A program made the translations under genes and the position numbers. The notes beneath the pieces are model-generated. The model was given only the letters and a program-made list of their open reading frames with translations, did no database searches and was not told where the DNA came from. A stretch of DNA of 64,000 nt, taken from positions 1 through 64,000 of the forward strand of contig NZ_ATXJ01000007.1 of assembly GCF_000421625.1 (NCBI RefSeq), read 5' to 3'. The DNA comes from Thermus islandicus DSM 21543 (GTDB taxonomy: Bacteria > Deinococcota > Deinococci > Deinococcales > Thermaceae). The number at the start of each line of letters is the position of its first letter. Position 1 is the first letter of the stretch. This document shows positions 1 through 6,494 of this stretch, piece by piece.

Positions 1-185
1 GCCCGCTTGAGCTCCTCGCGGGACTTCCCTTCCAGGAGGCGCTGGTAGGCGAAGCGCTTCGCCGCCGAGAAGCGGCGCATGAGGTCCAGGACCGCCTTCT
101 CCTCCTTGGGGTCTGGGAAGACCAAGCGGGCGTGGACGCCGAGGTAGAGCTTTGCGGCTTCGCCCTTGGGCATTCCTGGGTTCAT
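1..185 (-). CDS. tnpB: TnpB-family (IS200/IS605 OrfB) protein, N-terminal part, runs off window
   Basis: Reading the minus strand from an ATG at 185, about 61 residues are visible before the window edge. The segment has the Thermus OrfB-type start, with hydrophobic LYLGVHARLVFP followed by the helix RFAYQRLLEGKSREELKR, which resembles the N-terminal helical part of TnpB proteins. TnpB is the RNA-guided nuclease carried by IS200/IS605 and IS607 elements; catalytic RuvC residues would lie outside the window, so activity cannot be judged. A second in-frame ATG lies four codons in, at 173. The upstream side (186-300) should hold the element's left end. It sits directly against remnants of a toxin-antitoxin pair, which suggests the element landed there. 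Confidence 0.6.
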   Translation of the reverse strand, partial: MNPGMPKGEAAKLYLGVHARLVFPDPKEEKAVLDLMRRFSAAKRFAYQRLLEGKSREELKR

Positions 186-193
186 TTTACCCC

Positions 194-236
194 CTTTTGC
201 CTCTTTTGCCGCCTTTTGCGGGCTTTTGTGCTTTTG
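194..236. repeat. Five helically phased CTTTTG tracts upstream of tnpB
   Basis: The hexamer CTTTTG occurs at 194, 203, 213, 223 and 231, so spacings are 9, 10, 10 and 8 bases, close to one helical turn. On the tnpB strand these are CAAAAG tracts ending about 9 bases before the ATG at 185. Short A-tracts in phase with the helix are known to bend DNA. In such GC-rich DNA this arrangement stands out. It may be part of the transposon left end or an upstream promoter element; this is inference. Confidence 0.6.
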
Positions 237-301
237 GACAAAGCGAGCGTGGAGGAGAGGAAGTGTGCGGATGTGTGCGCTATTTTTTAACTGTTTTCGC
301 C

Positions 302-473
302 TCCCTGGTCGACCTTCCAGAGGATGTGGACGTACCCGAGGACGCCAAGGTCTTGGACAAGTGCTACATCCCCACCCGCTACCCGGACGCCCACCCGGCG
401 CTACACCCGCCTCGAGGCCGAAGAGGCCCTGGACCTAGCCCAAAGGATCCTGGCCTTCGTGGAGGAAAAGCTT
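302..473 (+). pseudogene. HEPN-domain toxin remnant, 5' truncated and frameshifted
   Basis: The C-terminal part of a HEPN-domain protein is readable only by switching frame. One frame gives LPEDVDVPEDAKVLDKCYIP and TRYPDAHP up to about 395. The next frame gives TRLEAEEALDLAQRILAFVEEKL to about 470. The intact family has these two pieces joined as the last third of a HEPN RNase toxin, which pairs with a minimal nucleotidyltransferase antitoxin. The N-terminal half is absent and would fall where the tnpB element now begins. The pairing with the MNT remnant just downstream supports the identification. Confidence 0.6.
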
Positions 474-484
474 GGACCCGCGTC

Positions 485-786
485 TTCCGCTTTGACCTTA
501 AGGCCTGCCTCAAGGAGGTGGCCGAGGCGGCGCGGGCCCTGGGGGAGCGCCCTGAGGTCCTCTTCGGCTCCTTGGCCCGGGGGGAGGCCACCGCCTTCAG
601 CGACGCCGACTCCTCCGGGATACCTTTCCCCTTTCCCGAAAGGCTCGTGCGCTATCGCCCGGAAGGGTTGCGCCGGGTGGAGGTCTTCCCTTACACCTTG
701 AGCGAGGCCGTGGAGGGCCTCAAGGAGGGTTTCGGCGTGGTCCCGGCCGCCCTCAGGGAAGGGCGGGTCCTCTTTGAGCGGGGGGG
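485..786 (+). pseudogene. Minimal nucleotidyltransferase (MntA-type) antitoxin remnant
   Basis: The frame translates to a nucleotidyltransferase with the signature GSLARGEATAFSDAD, matching the GS-x10-D-x-D pattern of MNT proteins, and continues to VEVFPYTLSEAVEGLKEGF. Between the DxD and the segment FPERLVRYRPEG, several residues expected after the second Asp (a hydrophobic strand) are replaced by a short odd stretch, which looks like an internal deletion. No good start codon follows the HEPN remnant. The open frame simply runs on into hslV, which would otherwise appear as a 413-codon fusion. I read it as a dead antitoxin gene of a HEPN/MNT pair. Confidence 0.6.
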
Positions 787-850
787 GCCTGGGAGGCCTT
801 CCGCCGCTCCGCCTAACGCCCTTCTCATGGGGCGGGAGTATCTTGGCGCC

Positions 851-1393
851 GTGGAGATCCACGGCACCACCATCCTGGCCGTGCGCAAGGACGGGGCCAC
901 CGCGCTTGCGGGGGACGGCCAGGTGACCTTCGGCCAGACCGTCCTCAAGCGGGGGGCGGTGAAGGTGCGGAAGCTGGAGGTGGGGGAGGGCGTCCTGGTG
1001 GGCTTTGCAGGAGGAGCGGCCGACGCTTTGGCCCTTTTGGAGCGTTTTGAGGAAAAGCTCAAGGAGGCCAAGGGGAACCTCCTCAAGGGGGCGGTGGAGA
1101 CGGCCAAGCTTTGGCGCACGGACCGGGTTCTTCGCCACCTCCAGGCCATGATCGTGGCCGCCGACCGGGAGAGCATGGTCCTCCTTTCGGGAAGCGGCGA
1201 GGTCATCGCCCCGGAGGAGCCCCTTTTGGCGGTGGGTTCGGGCGGCCCCTACGCCCTCGCCGCCGCCAAGGCCCTTTACCGCCACTCGGGGCTTTCCGCT
1301 AAGGAAATCGCCGAGGAGGCCATAAGGATCGCCGCCGAGGTGGACCTCTACACCTCGGGCCAGATCACGGTCCTTACCCTGGGGGAAGCATGA
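851..1393 (+). CDS. hslV: HslV, proteolytic subunit of the HslVU ATP-dependent protease
   Basis: 180 residues from GTG 851, the usual HslV size. HslV forms the double-ring threonine protease core that degrades proteins unfolded by HslU. The start MEIHG is a five-residue propeptide; processing would expose Thr6 (TTILAVRKDG), the N-terminal nucleophile. GDGQVT and GFAGGAADA are conserved core segments. GSGGPYALAAAKAL is the C-terminal helix region. An in-frame ATG at 827 would add eight residues (MGREYLGA) that are not typical of the family; a purine-rich stretch (830-838) precedes the GTG by about 12 nt. The stop overlaps hslU by four bases (ATGA), so the two are translationally coupled. Confidence 0.93.
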   Translation: MEIHGTTILAVRKDGATALAGDGQVTFGQTVLKRGAVKVRKLEVGEGVLVGFAGGAADALALLERFEEKLKEAKGNLLKGAVETAKLWRTDRVLRHLQAMIVAADRESMVLLSGSGEVIAPEEPLLAVGSGGPYALAAAKALYRHSGLSAKEIAEEAIRIAAEVDLYTSGQITVLTLGEA

Positions 1394-2640
1394 ACCTCAC
1401 GCCCGCAGAGATCGTAAGGGAGCTCTCCAAGCACATCGTGGGCCAGGAGGCCGCCAAGCGCGCGGTGGCGGTGGCCCTGAGGAACCGCTACCGGCGCAAG
1501 AAGCTCCCTCCCGAGGTGGCCCGGGAGGTGACCCCCAAGAACATCCTCATGATCGGGCCCACGGGGGTGGGCAAGACGGAGATCGCCAGGCGCCTGGCCC
1601 GCCTGGCCGGGGCACCCTTCGTGAAGGTGGAGGCCACCAAGTTCACCGAGGTGGGCTACGTGGGCCGGGACGTGGACGCCATCGTCCGGGACCTGGCGGA
1701 GGCGAGCTACCAGCTCGTGCTGGAGGAGATGAAGAAGCAGGTGGAGGAGAGGGCCCTGGCCTTTGCCGAGGAGGAGCTCGCCACCCTGCTTCGGACCTCG
1801 CCCGCCGAGGTGCGCTCGGGACGCCTGGACGGCCTCTCCGTGGAGGTGCAGGTGGAGGAGGAGGTCTCCTTGCCCTTCGTGGGCGTCCTAGGCGGGGAGG
1901 GGTTTGGGGGCATGGGGGAGATGCTCAAAGGCCTTCTCCCCAGGCGGCCGGTGCGCAAGCGCATGACCGTGAGGGAGGCCCGGGAGGTCCTCAAGAACCA
2001 GCACGCGGAGCGCCTCATAGACAAAGAGGAGCTCAAGGAGGAGGCCAGGCGGCGCGCCCAGGAGGACGGGATCGTCTTCATTGACGAGATTGACAAGGTG
2101 GCCCGCCGCGAGGGCACCGTGGGGCCTGACGTCTCCGGGGAGGGGGTGCAGCGGGACCTCCTGCCCATCGTGGAGGGCACCGTGGTCTCCACCCGCATCG
2201 GCCCCGTTTCCACGGAGCACGTCCTCTTCATCGCGGCCGGGGCCTTCCACGTGGCCAAGCCCTCGGATCTGATCCCCGAGCTCCAGGGGCGCTTTCCCAT
2301 CCGGGTAGAGCTTTCCCCCTTGGGCCCCGAGGAGTTCTACCGGATCCTCAAAGAGCCCGAGAACTCCCTCATCCGCCAGTACACCGAGCTTCTCAAGGCG
2401 GACGGCACCGAGCTCGTCTTTGAGGACGAGGCCCTTTGGGCCATCGCCCAGGCGGCCCATCGGGCGAACCAGGACCTCGAGGACATCGGGGCGAGGAGGC
2501 TCGCCACGGTGCTGGAGCGGGTCCTGGAGGAGGTGAGCTTTCAGACCGATCTGGGCCGGGTGGAGATCACCCGGGCCTACGTGGAGAAGCGCTTGGAGGC
2601 GGTTTTCGCCTCCCCCGACCTGACGCGGTTTGTCCTTTAG
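1390..2640 (+). CDS. hslU: HslU, AAA+ unfoldase of the HslVU protease
   Basis: 416 residues. AAA+ ATPase that recognises, unfolds and threads substrates into HslV. Walker A GPTGVGKT is at residues 56-63 and Walker B IVFIDEID near 227-234. The less conserved intermediate (I) domain lies between them (about 105-215), with acidic helices and a GGEGFGGMGEM loop. FIAAGAFHVAKPSDLIPELQGRFPIRV is the sensor/arginine region typical of HslU. The C-terminus ends in RFVL, the short hydrophobic tail that inserts into HslV. Four-base overlap with hslV upstream; the TPR gene starts 11 bases after the stop and may be cotranscribed. Confidence 0.96.
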   Translation: MNLTPAEIVRELSKHIVGQEAAKRAVAVALRNRYRRKKLPPEVAREVTPKNILMIGPTGVGKTEIARRLARLAGAPFVKVEATKFTEVGYVGRDVDAIVRDLAEASYQLVLEEMKKQVEERALAFAEEELATLLRTSPAEVRSGRLDGLSVEVQVEEEVSLPFVGVLGGEGFGGMGEMLKGLLPRRPVRKRMTVREAREVLKNQHAERLIDKEELKEEARRRAQEDGIVFIDEIDKVARREGTVGPDVSGEGVQRDLLPIVEGTVVSTRIGPVSTEHVLFIAAGAFHVAKPSDLIPELQGRFPIRVELSPLGPEEFYRILKEPENSLIRQYTELLKADGTELVFEDEALWAIAQAAHRANQDLEDIGARRLATVLERVLEEVSFQTDLGRVEITRAYVEKRLEAVFASPDLTRFVL

Positions 2641-2651
2641 GAGGAGAGAAG

Positions 2652-3716
2652 ATGCGCTGGTTTCTCTTGACCTTAGGCCTGTTGGTGAGTCCGGTTCTGG
2701 CCCAAACCCCCCCGCCCCCCCCGGGGCAGACGCAGCAGGACCCCCTGAAGCTCGGGGTGCAGCTGTACGCCCTGGGTCGGTACGAGGCCGCGCTCACCCT
2801 CTTTGAGCGGGCGGTGAAGGAAAACCCCCAGAGCCCGGATGCCGTCTACTGGCTGGCCCGGGCCCAGCTAAAGATGGGCCTTCTCAACCCGGCGCTGGAA
2901 AACGCCAAGGGCCTGGTGGCGAAAAACCCTCGGTACATCGGGGGGTACATGGTCCTCTCCGAGGCCTACCTGGCCCTCTACCGGGCCTCCGAGGACCGGG
3001 AGAAGGGGAAGGCCTACCTGGAGCAGGCGCTTTCCGTCCTGCGGGACGGGGAGAGGGTGAACCCCCGCTACGCCCCCCTCTTTGCCCAAAGGGGGCTGGT
3101 CTACGCCTTCCTGGGCCAGGCGGACAGGGCCGAGGAGGCCTTCAAGAAGGCGCTGGCCCTCGAGGACACCCCCGAGGTGCGCTCGGCCCTGGCGGAGGTC
3201 TACCTGGCCCGGGGACGCCTGGACGAGGCGCTGGACCAGTACGCCAAGGCGGTGAGCCTGGCCCCCAAGAACACGGACCTCCGGGTGCGCTACGCTTCGG
3301 CCCTCCTCTTAAAGGGAAAGGCGGAGGAGGCCGCCCGGGTCTTGGAGGAGGGCCACCGCCTGAAGCCCCTGGACGCGGAGGGTTGGTACACCTTGGGCCA
3401 GGCCTATATGGCCTTGGGGCGGCCTAAGGAGGCGGGGGTGGCCCTGGAGAACGCCGTGGCCCTGGCTCCCCTGCGTTTCCCTGCCGCCTACTACTACCTC
3501 GGCCAGGCCTACTTGGCCTTGGGGGATCCCGAGAAGGCCCGGAGCCGCCTCACCGTGGCGGTGCGCCTCGAGCCCAAGAGGGCGGAGTACCGCTACCTCC
3601 TCTGCCTGGCCAACGAGCGGCTTGGGGACAAGGAAGGAGCCCGCTACCAGTGCCAGGAGGCCCTTAAGCTGAAGCCGGGCTACAAGGAGGCCGAGGAGGT
3701 CCTGAGGCGCCTGTAG
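2652..3716 (+). CDS. Secreted or periplasmic TPR-repeat protein
   Basis: 354 residues from ATG 2652, with a GAGGAGAG Shine-Dalgarno 6 nt upstream. Residues 1-17 (MRWFLLTLGLLVSPVLA) form a Sec signal peptide, followed by a Pro/Gln-rich linker. The rest is a run of about nine 34-residue tetratricopeptide repeats; recurring features are GRYEAALTLFERAVKENP, GQADRAEEAFKKALAL, GRLDEALDQYAKAVSLAP and GDPEKARSRLTVAVRLEP. TPR proteins are protein-binding scaffolds; the partner is unknown. Linked closely to hslVU. It converges on tatA with a 14-base gap. Confidence 0.85.
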   Translation: MRWFLLTLGLLVSPVLAQTPPPPPGQTQQDPLKLGVQLYALGRYEAALTLFERAVKENPQSPDAVYWLARAQLKMGLLNPALENAKGLVAKNPRYIGGYMVLSEAYLALYRASEDREKGKAYLEQALSVLRDGERVNPRYAPLFAQRGLVYAFLGQADRAEEAFKKALALEDTPEVRSALAEVYLARGRLDEALDQYAKAVSLAPKNTDLRVRYASALLLKGKAEEAARVLEEGHRLKPLDAEGWYTLGQAYMALGRPKEAGVALENAVALAPLRFPAAYYYLGQAYLALGDPEKARSRLTVAVRLEPKRAEYRYLLCLANERLGDKEGARYQCQEALKLKPGYKEAEEVLRRL

Positions 3717-3730
3717 ACGGGGCGGGTGGG

Positions 3731-3895
3731 CTAGGCCTTGGGCTCTTCCTTTTTCTCCTCTCCCTCCTGCAGCCCCTTCTTGAACTCCCGGGCCGACTGG
3801 CCGATGCCCCGGGCCAGCTCAGGGAGCTTCCTGGCTCCGAAGAGGAGGAGAACGACGAGGAGGATGAGGAGGATTTCTAGGGGTCCTAAGCGCAT
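3731..3895 (-). CDS. tatA: TatA/E-type twin-arginine translocase component
   Basis: 54 residues, a typical small TatA. Layout: short periplasmic N-terminus, one transmembrane helix ([20 protein letters not shown], about 7-26) with the FGxxKLPEL hinge, an amphipathic helix ([20 protein letters not shown]), and a charged tail EEKKEEPKA. TatA oligomers form the pore for folded Tat substrates; a likely substrate in this window is the RR-motif binding protein at 42533-43717. The open frame continues upstream through a tRNA gene, so the ATG at 3895 is the true start. A TATCAT -10 box lies 6 nt before it, suggesting a leaderless transcript. Confidence 0.93.
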   Translation of the reverse strand: MRLGPLEILLILLVVLLLFGARKLPELARGIGQSAREFKKGLQEGEEKKEEPKA

Positions 3896-3901
3896 GGGGC
3901 C

Positions 3902-3907
3902 ATGATA
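3902..3907 (-). promoter_or_regulatory. TATCAT -10 box of leaderless tatA promoter
   Basis: On the minus strand TATCAT ends 6 nt before the tatA ATG, so the predicted transcription start falls at or next to the start codon. No convincing -35 element was seen. Confidence 0.5.
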
Positions 3908-3914
3908 CCATGCC

Positions 3915-3943
3915 TTGACCCTGTTTTCGTAAGGTGTTATCGT
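3915..3943 (+). promoter_or_regulatory. Promoter of the tRNA Pro-Gly-Arg operon
   Basis: TTGACC (3915-3920) and TATCGT (3938-3943) are separated by 17 bp, a classical housekeeping sigma spacing. The predicted start is near 3950, about 16 nt before tRNA-Pro. This is one of the few window promoters with a good -35 box, as expected for a strongly expressed stable RNA operon. Confidence 0.65.
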
Positions 3944-3965
3944 GGCCTGTGGGTGGCCTTGCCCC

Positions 3966-4042
3966 CGGGGCGTAGCGCAGGCCGGTAGCGCACCTGCTTT
4001 GGGAGCAGGGGGTCGCCCGTTCAAATCGGGCCGCCCCGACCA
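3966..4042 (+). tRNA. tRNA-Pro (anticodon TGG), CCA encoded
   Basis: 77 nt including CCA. Acceptor arms CGGGGCG/CGCCCCG pair over 7 bp. The anticodon arm CCTGC-TTTGGGA-GCAGG gives anticodon TGG. The T arm contains GTTCAAATC. First of a three-gene cluster, one base before tRNA-Gly. Confidence 0.97.
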
Positions 4043-4043
4043 C

Positions 4044-4119
4044 GCGGGAGTAGCTCAGTTGGCAGAGCATCGGCCTTCCAAGCCGAGGGTCGCGGGTTCA
4101 AGTCCCGTCTCCCGCTCCA
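4044..4119 (+). tRNA. tRNA-Gly (anticodon TCC), CCA encoded
   Basis: 76 nt. Acceptor GCGGGAG/CTCCCGC, anticodon loop CTTCCAA (TCC), T loop GTTCAAGTC, genomic CCA at 4117-4119. Separated from tRNA-Pro by a single base, so processing from a common precursor is expected. Confidence 0.97.
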
Positions 4120-4152
4120 TTAGGCCGGGGTTTTTCCCCCGGCGCTTTTCTT

Positions 4153-4228
4153 GGGCCCGTAGCTCAGGGGATAGAGCAGCCGCCTTCTAAGCGGTAGGTC
4201 GGGGGTTCGAATCCCTCCGGGCCCGCCA
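4153..4228 (+). tRNA. tRNA-Arg (anticodon TCT), CCA encoded
   Basis: 76 nt. Acceptor GGGCCCG/CGGGCCC, anticodon stem CCGCC/GGCGG-type with loop CTTCTAA (TCT), T loop GTTCGAATC, CCA at 4226-4228. Last gene of the cluster; a strong hairpin with a T run follows. Confidence 0.97.
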
Positions 4229-4241
4229 GCGGGGCGAAAAA

Positions 4242-4276
4242 CTCCCCTCCTCAGGAGCGAGGCGGGGAGCCCTTTT
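4242..4276 (+). terminator. Rho-independent terminator after the tRNA operon
   Basis: Stem strands 4242-4252 and 4259-4269 pair over 11 positions with one mismatch around the loop AGGAGC, then CCC and TTTT follow at 4273-4276. It lies 14 nt beyond tRNA-Arg. Confidence 0.75.
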
Positions 4277-4291
4277 GACCCCCAAAGCTTC

Positions 4292-4350
4292 TGATACCAC
4301 CCCATGCCGGCCCAAGCCCGCATGGGGCCCCGGCAGACAGTCCCCGCACG
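4292..4350 (-). repeat. Dispersed intergenic repeat, copy R1 (5'-truncated)
   Basis: Read on the minus strand this matches the right half of the repeat seen at 14615-14701: GGGGAC, then a CCGGGGCCCCATGCGGGC core, and the end GGGGTGGTATCA. The central segment can fold as CCCCATGCGGGC against GGGCCGGCATGGGG with one mismatch. The A-rich left half is missing. It sits between the tRNA terminator and the DUF4258 gene. Confidence 0.65.
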
Positions 4351-4442
4351 GTGGCCTTCGCCGGGCTCGCCGGAGGGGCCCTCTTCCGGGCCACATTTCC
4401 CAGGTAGGGAGAGGGCGTAAACTGGCCTCCCAAGAGGGGACC

Positions 4443-4841
4443 ATGAGGAAGCTTCGCCGCCTTACGGATATCCTGCCCCTGCTCAAGGAGGGCCGCTACC
4501 GCCTGGGCCCCCACGTGGCCAAGCACATGCTCCAGGAGGGCTTTACCGAGCTGGATGTCCTCAGGGCAATAGAGTGGGGAAGGGAGCTTTGCATCTACCC
4601 CGAGGATGGGAGGATGCTGGTTCTGGGGTACATGGTCTTTCCTCCCCGGCTGAAGCTTCCCCTGCACGTGGTCCTGGACTACACCCCGCCCCGCCGGGTG
4701 GACATCGTCACCGCCTTCATTCCCAAGGACCCCCACCGGGTTTACTCCCGGGCCCGCCTGGCGGCCCTCCTTCGCCACGACCGGGCCCTGGAGGAGGTTC
4801 GCTGGACCGGACCGGTGGACCTCTACCCGGCCTGGGAGTAG
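4443..4841 (+). CDS. DUF4258-like protein
   Basis: 132 residues from ATG 4443. The segment HVAKHMLQEGFTELDVLRAI, an aromatic/acidic YPEDGRMLVLGYM strand, and a final LHVVLDYTPPRRVDIVTAF strand follow the DUF4258 plan. These are small proteins often associated with toxin-like or RNase folds, but no function is established for this one. A TAAACT -10 box lies at 4418-4423 and an AGAGGGG Shine-Dalgarno just upstream. The 3' end overlaps the convergent Fur gene by 19 bases. Confidence 0.6.
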   Translation: MRKLRRLTDILPLLKEGRYRLGPHVAKHMLQEGFTELDVLRAIEWGRELCIYPEDGRMLVLGYMVFPPRLKLPLHVVLDYTPPRRVDIVTAFIPKDPHRVYSRARLAALLRHDRALEEVRWTGPVDLYPAWE

Positions 4842-5203
4842 CACTCGGGGCAGCGCCCGTATACCGTCACCTCGTGGGCTTCCGCCTGGAAACCCGGGGG
4901 TAGGGCCCCTTCCATGGCCAGGTCGCAGCCCCATAGCTCGTAGACCCGTCCGCAGTGGCGGCAGAGGAAGTGGTGGTGGTGCTCCCTTCCGGCCCGCTCG
5001 TACCTCGGGGGTTCCCCGGGCAGGGCCACCGGGGTGAGGAAGCCCTCCTCCACCAGGCCCTTGAGGGTGCGGTAGACGGTGGCCAAGCCCAGGGAGGGCA
5101 CCCGCCTTCGGGCTAGGGCCAGGACCTCCCTTGGGGAGAGGGGTCGGTCTGCCTCGAGGAAGACCGCCTGGATGGCCCGCCTTTGCCTTGTGGAGCGCTC
5201 CAT
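4823..5203 (-). CDS. Fur-family metalloregulator (Fur/Zur/PerR)
   Basis: 126 residues. The winged-helix DNA-binding domain (about 1-65) has the recognition helix LGLATVYRTLKGLVEEG. The dimerisation/metal domain has HHHH at 75-78, CRHC at 81-84 and CPEC at 118-121, so a structural zinc site with two CxxC pairs is intact. These proteins repress metal uptake or peroxide genes when loaded with metal; the sequence does not decide whether iron, zinc or manganese is sensed. Divergent from the YibE/F gene, with an inverted repeat in the 57-bp gap. An extra Cys at 93 is unusual. Confidence 0.88.
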   Translation of the reverse strand: MERSTRQRRAIQAVFLEADRPLSPREVLALARRRVPSLGLATVYRTLKGLVEEGFLTPVALPGEPPRYERAGREHHHHFLCRHCGRVYELWGCDLAMEGALPPGFQAEAHEVTVYGRCPECYSQAG

Positions 5204-5208
5204 GCTTA

Positions 5209-5242
5209 GAGGATAACAACCTGAGAAGAAATTTTCATCCTC
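5209..5242. promoter_or_regulatory. Candidate Fur-family operator between fur and yibEF
   Basis: GAGGAT at 5209-5214 and ATCCTC at 5237-5242 form an inverted repeat flanking an AT-richer core in the divergent promoter gap. It is not a textbook 19-bp Fur box. Its place next to the regulator's own start suggests autoregulation. Confidence 0.35.
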
Positions 5243-5248
5243 CTGCGA

Positions 5249-5254
5249 TAGAGT
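5249..5254 (+). promoter_or_regulatory. TAGAGT -10 box, leaderless promoter of the YibE/F gene
   Basis: TAGAGT ends 6 nt before ATG 5261, so the transcript would start at or next to the start codon. No Shine-Dalgarno is visible. Confidence 0.45.
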
Positions 5255-5260
5255 AGCCCC

Positions 5261-6274
5261 ATGCGTGCGCTGACGTTGCTTCTCCTTTGGCTTGTTCCTG
5301 CCTTTGCCCAGGAGACCGGGGGGTACCTCCTGGGGCGCATCCTGGGGCTGGACCTGGGGAAGGGCGTGGCCCAGGTGAGGGTCCAGGGGGAGATCAAGGA
5401 GGCCCTATTGCCTGCGGATGGGGGCGGCTTCAGGGTGGGCATGCGGGTGGTTCTGTACCGGGAGGGGGGGCGGCTTTACGTGGCCGAGCCCGACCGGATG
5501 CCTTGGCTCCTCGGGCTCCTTTCCCTCTTTGCCCTTCTCGCCGCCCTTGTGGGCCGGGGTAAGGGCATGCGGGGCCTCCTGGGCACCTTTTTGAGCCTTT
5601 TGGTCGTGGTCTATTTCGTGGTTCCCAGGGTGGCCGCGGGGGGCAATCCGCTCTTCTACGCCCTTTTGGGAAGCCTCGGGGTGCTCCTCTTCACCATCTA
5701 CCTGGTGCACGGGGTCAACCCCAAAACCACGGCGGCCCTTGCGGGCACCCTCCTGGCCGCAGGCTTTGTGCTCCTCCTAAGCCTTTTGTTTGCCCGGGCC
5801 ATGGGGTTTACCGGCCTGGCCTCGGAGGAAACCCTCCTTCTGAAGCAGTGGGGCGGGGTGGACCTGCTCTCCCTTTACCTGGCGGGGGTGGTGGTGGGGG
5901 CCTTGGGGGCCCTTACGGACGTGACCGTGACCCAGGCGGCCGTGGTCCAGGCTCTGGCCCACGCCAACCCCCGCTTTGGCCTCAAGGAGCTGTACCGGAG
6001 GGGCATGGAGGTGGGCTACGACCACATCGGCAGCCTGGTGAACACCCTGATCCTGGCCTATGCAGCGGGCTCCTTGCCCCTCTTTCTCCTCCTCACCAGG
6101 GACCCCACCCCCTTGCGCTTTCTCCTCAACACCGAGCCCTTTGCCGGCGAGATCACGGCCATGCTCCTAGGTTCCCTCGGGCTCCTCTTGGCTGTCCCCC
6201 TCACCACCCTGGTGGCCGCCTGGGCCTTTCGCGGCGGGAGGGGCGGACCCCCGGCGCCTCACCACCCCCACTAG
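5261..6274 (+). CDS. YibE/F-family multi-pass membrane protein
   Basis: 337 residues. A signal peptide (MRALTLLLLWLVPAFA) is followed by a small extracytoplasmic beta domain (about 17-80). Then come about seven to eight hydrophobic helices with the YibE/F hallmarks GALGALTDVTVTQAAVVQAL and a conserved MEVGYDHIGSLVNTLILAYA. The family is common in bacteria but its transported substrate, if any, is unknown. Divergent from a Fur-family regulator, which suggests metal-related expression. The C-terminus is Pro/His-rich (PPAPHHPH), a possible metal-binding tail; this is inference. Confidence 0.82.
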   Translation: MRALTLLLLWLVPAFAQETGGYLLGRILGLDLGKGVAQVRVQGEIKEALLPADGGGFRVGMRVVLYREGGRLYVAEPDRMPWLLGLLSLFALLAALVGRGKGMRGLLGTFLSLLVVVYFVVPRVAAGGNPLFYALLGSLGVLLFTIYLVHGVNPKTTAALAGTLLAAGFVLLLSLLFARAMGFTGLASEETLLLKQWGGVDLLSLYLAGVVVGALGALTDVTVTQAAVVQALAHANPRFGLKELYRRGMEVGYDHIGSLVNTLILAYAAGSLPLFLLLTRDPTPLRFLLNTEPFAGEITAMLLGSLGLLLAVPLTTLVAAWAFRGGRGGPPAPHHPH

Positions 6275-6341
6275 GGGTTCCCGCCCCCGTTCCCAGGCCC
6301 CTCTGTAGGGACTGGGCCACACACCTTTGCCCTTTGCCCGC

Positions 6342-6347
6342 TAAACT
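6342..6347 (+). promoter_or_regulatory. -10 box of the riboflavin operon promoter
   Basis: TAAACT ends 6 nt before the GGTGCC hairpin (6354-6368) that begins the predicted leader. A start near 6354 would make that hairpin the first element of the mRNA. No clear -35 was found. Confidence 0.4.
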
Positions 6348-6365
6348 GATTTTGGTGCCTTTGGC

Positions 6366-6485
6366 ACCTCCTTCGGGGCGGGGTGGAAGTCCCCACCGGC
6401 GGTGAAAGCCCGCGAAGCCCCTTTGGGGGCCCGACCCGGTGAAACTCCGGGGCCGACGGTGAAAGTCCGGATGGGAGAAGGAGGT
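6366..6485 (+). ncRNA. FMN riboswitch (RFN element)
   Basis: All conserved RFN segments are visible in order: CTTCGGGGCGGGGTGGAAGT, CCCCACCGGCGGTGAAAGCC, a variable GC-rich arm, GACCCGGTGAAACTCCGGGG, CCGACGGTGAAAGTCCGGAT and GGGAGAAGG. Helix P1 pairs ACCTCCTTC (6366-6374) with GAAGGAGGT (6477-6485) over 9 bp. The 3' strand of P1 is also the Shine-Dalgarno of ribD, so FMN binding should hide the ribosome site directly. An upstream hairpin GGTGCC-TTT-GGCACC (6354-6368) overlaps the P1 5' strand by three bases and could compete with it. Confidence 0.96.
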
Positions 6486-6494
6486 CCTTTGCAT

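Noticed and set aside
152-850. A 413-codon frame that appears to fuse an N-terminal domain to HslV
   Set aside because: The upstream part is frameshifted HEPN/MNT remnants with no start codon matching HslV; GTG 851 gives the normal size.
4230-4442. A coding gene between tRNA-Arg and the DUF4258 gene
   Set aside because: The region is explained by a terminator, repeat R1 and a promoter; frames there are short and run into the tRNA genes.
6471-6494. ATG 6471 as the ribD start
   Set aside because: It lies in the riboswitch P1/J region before the SD and gives an N-terminus not seen in RibD.
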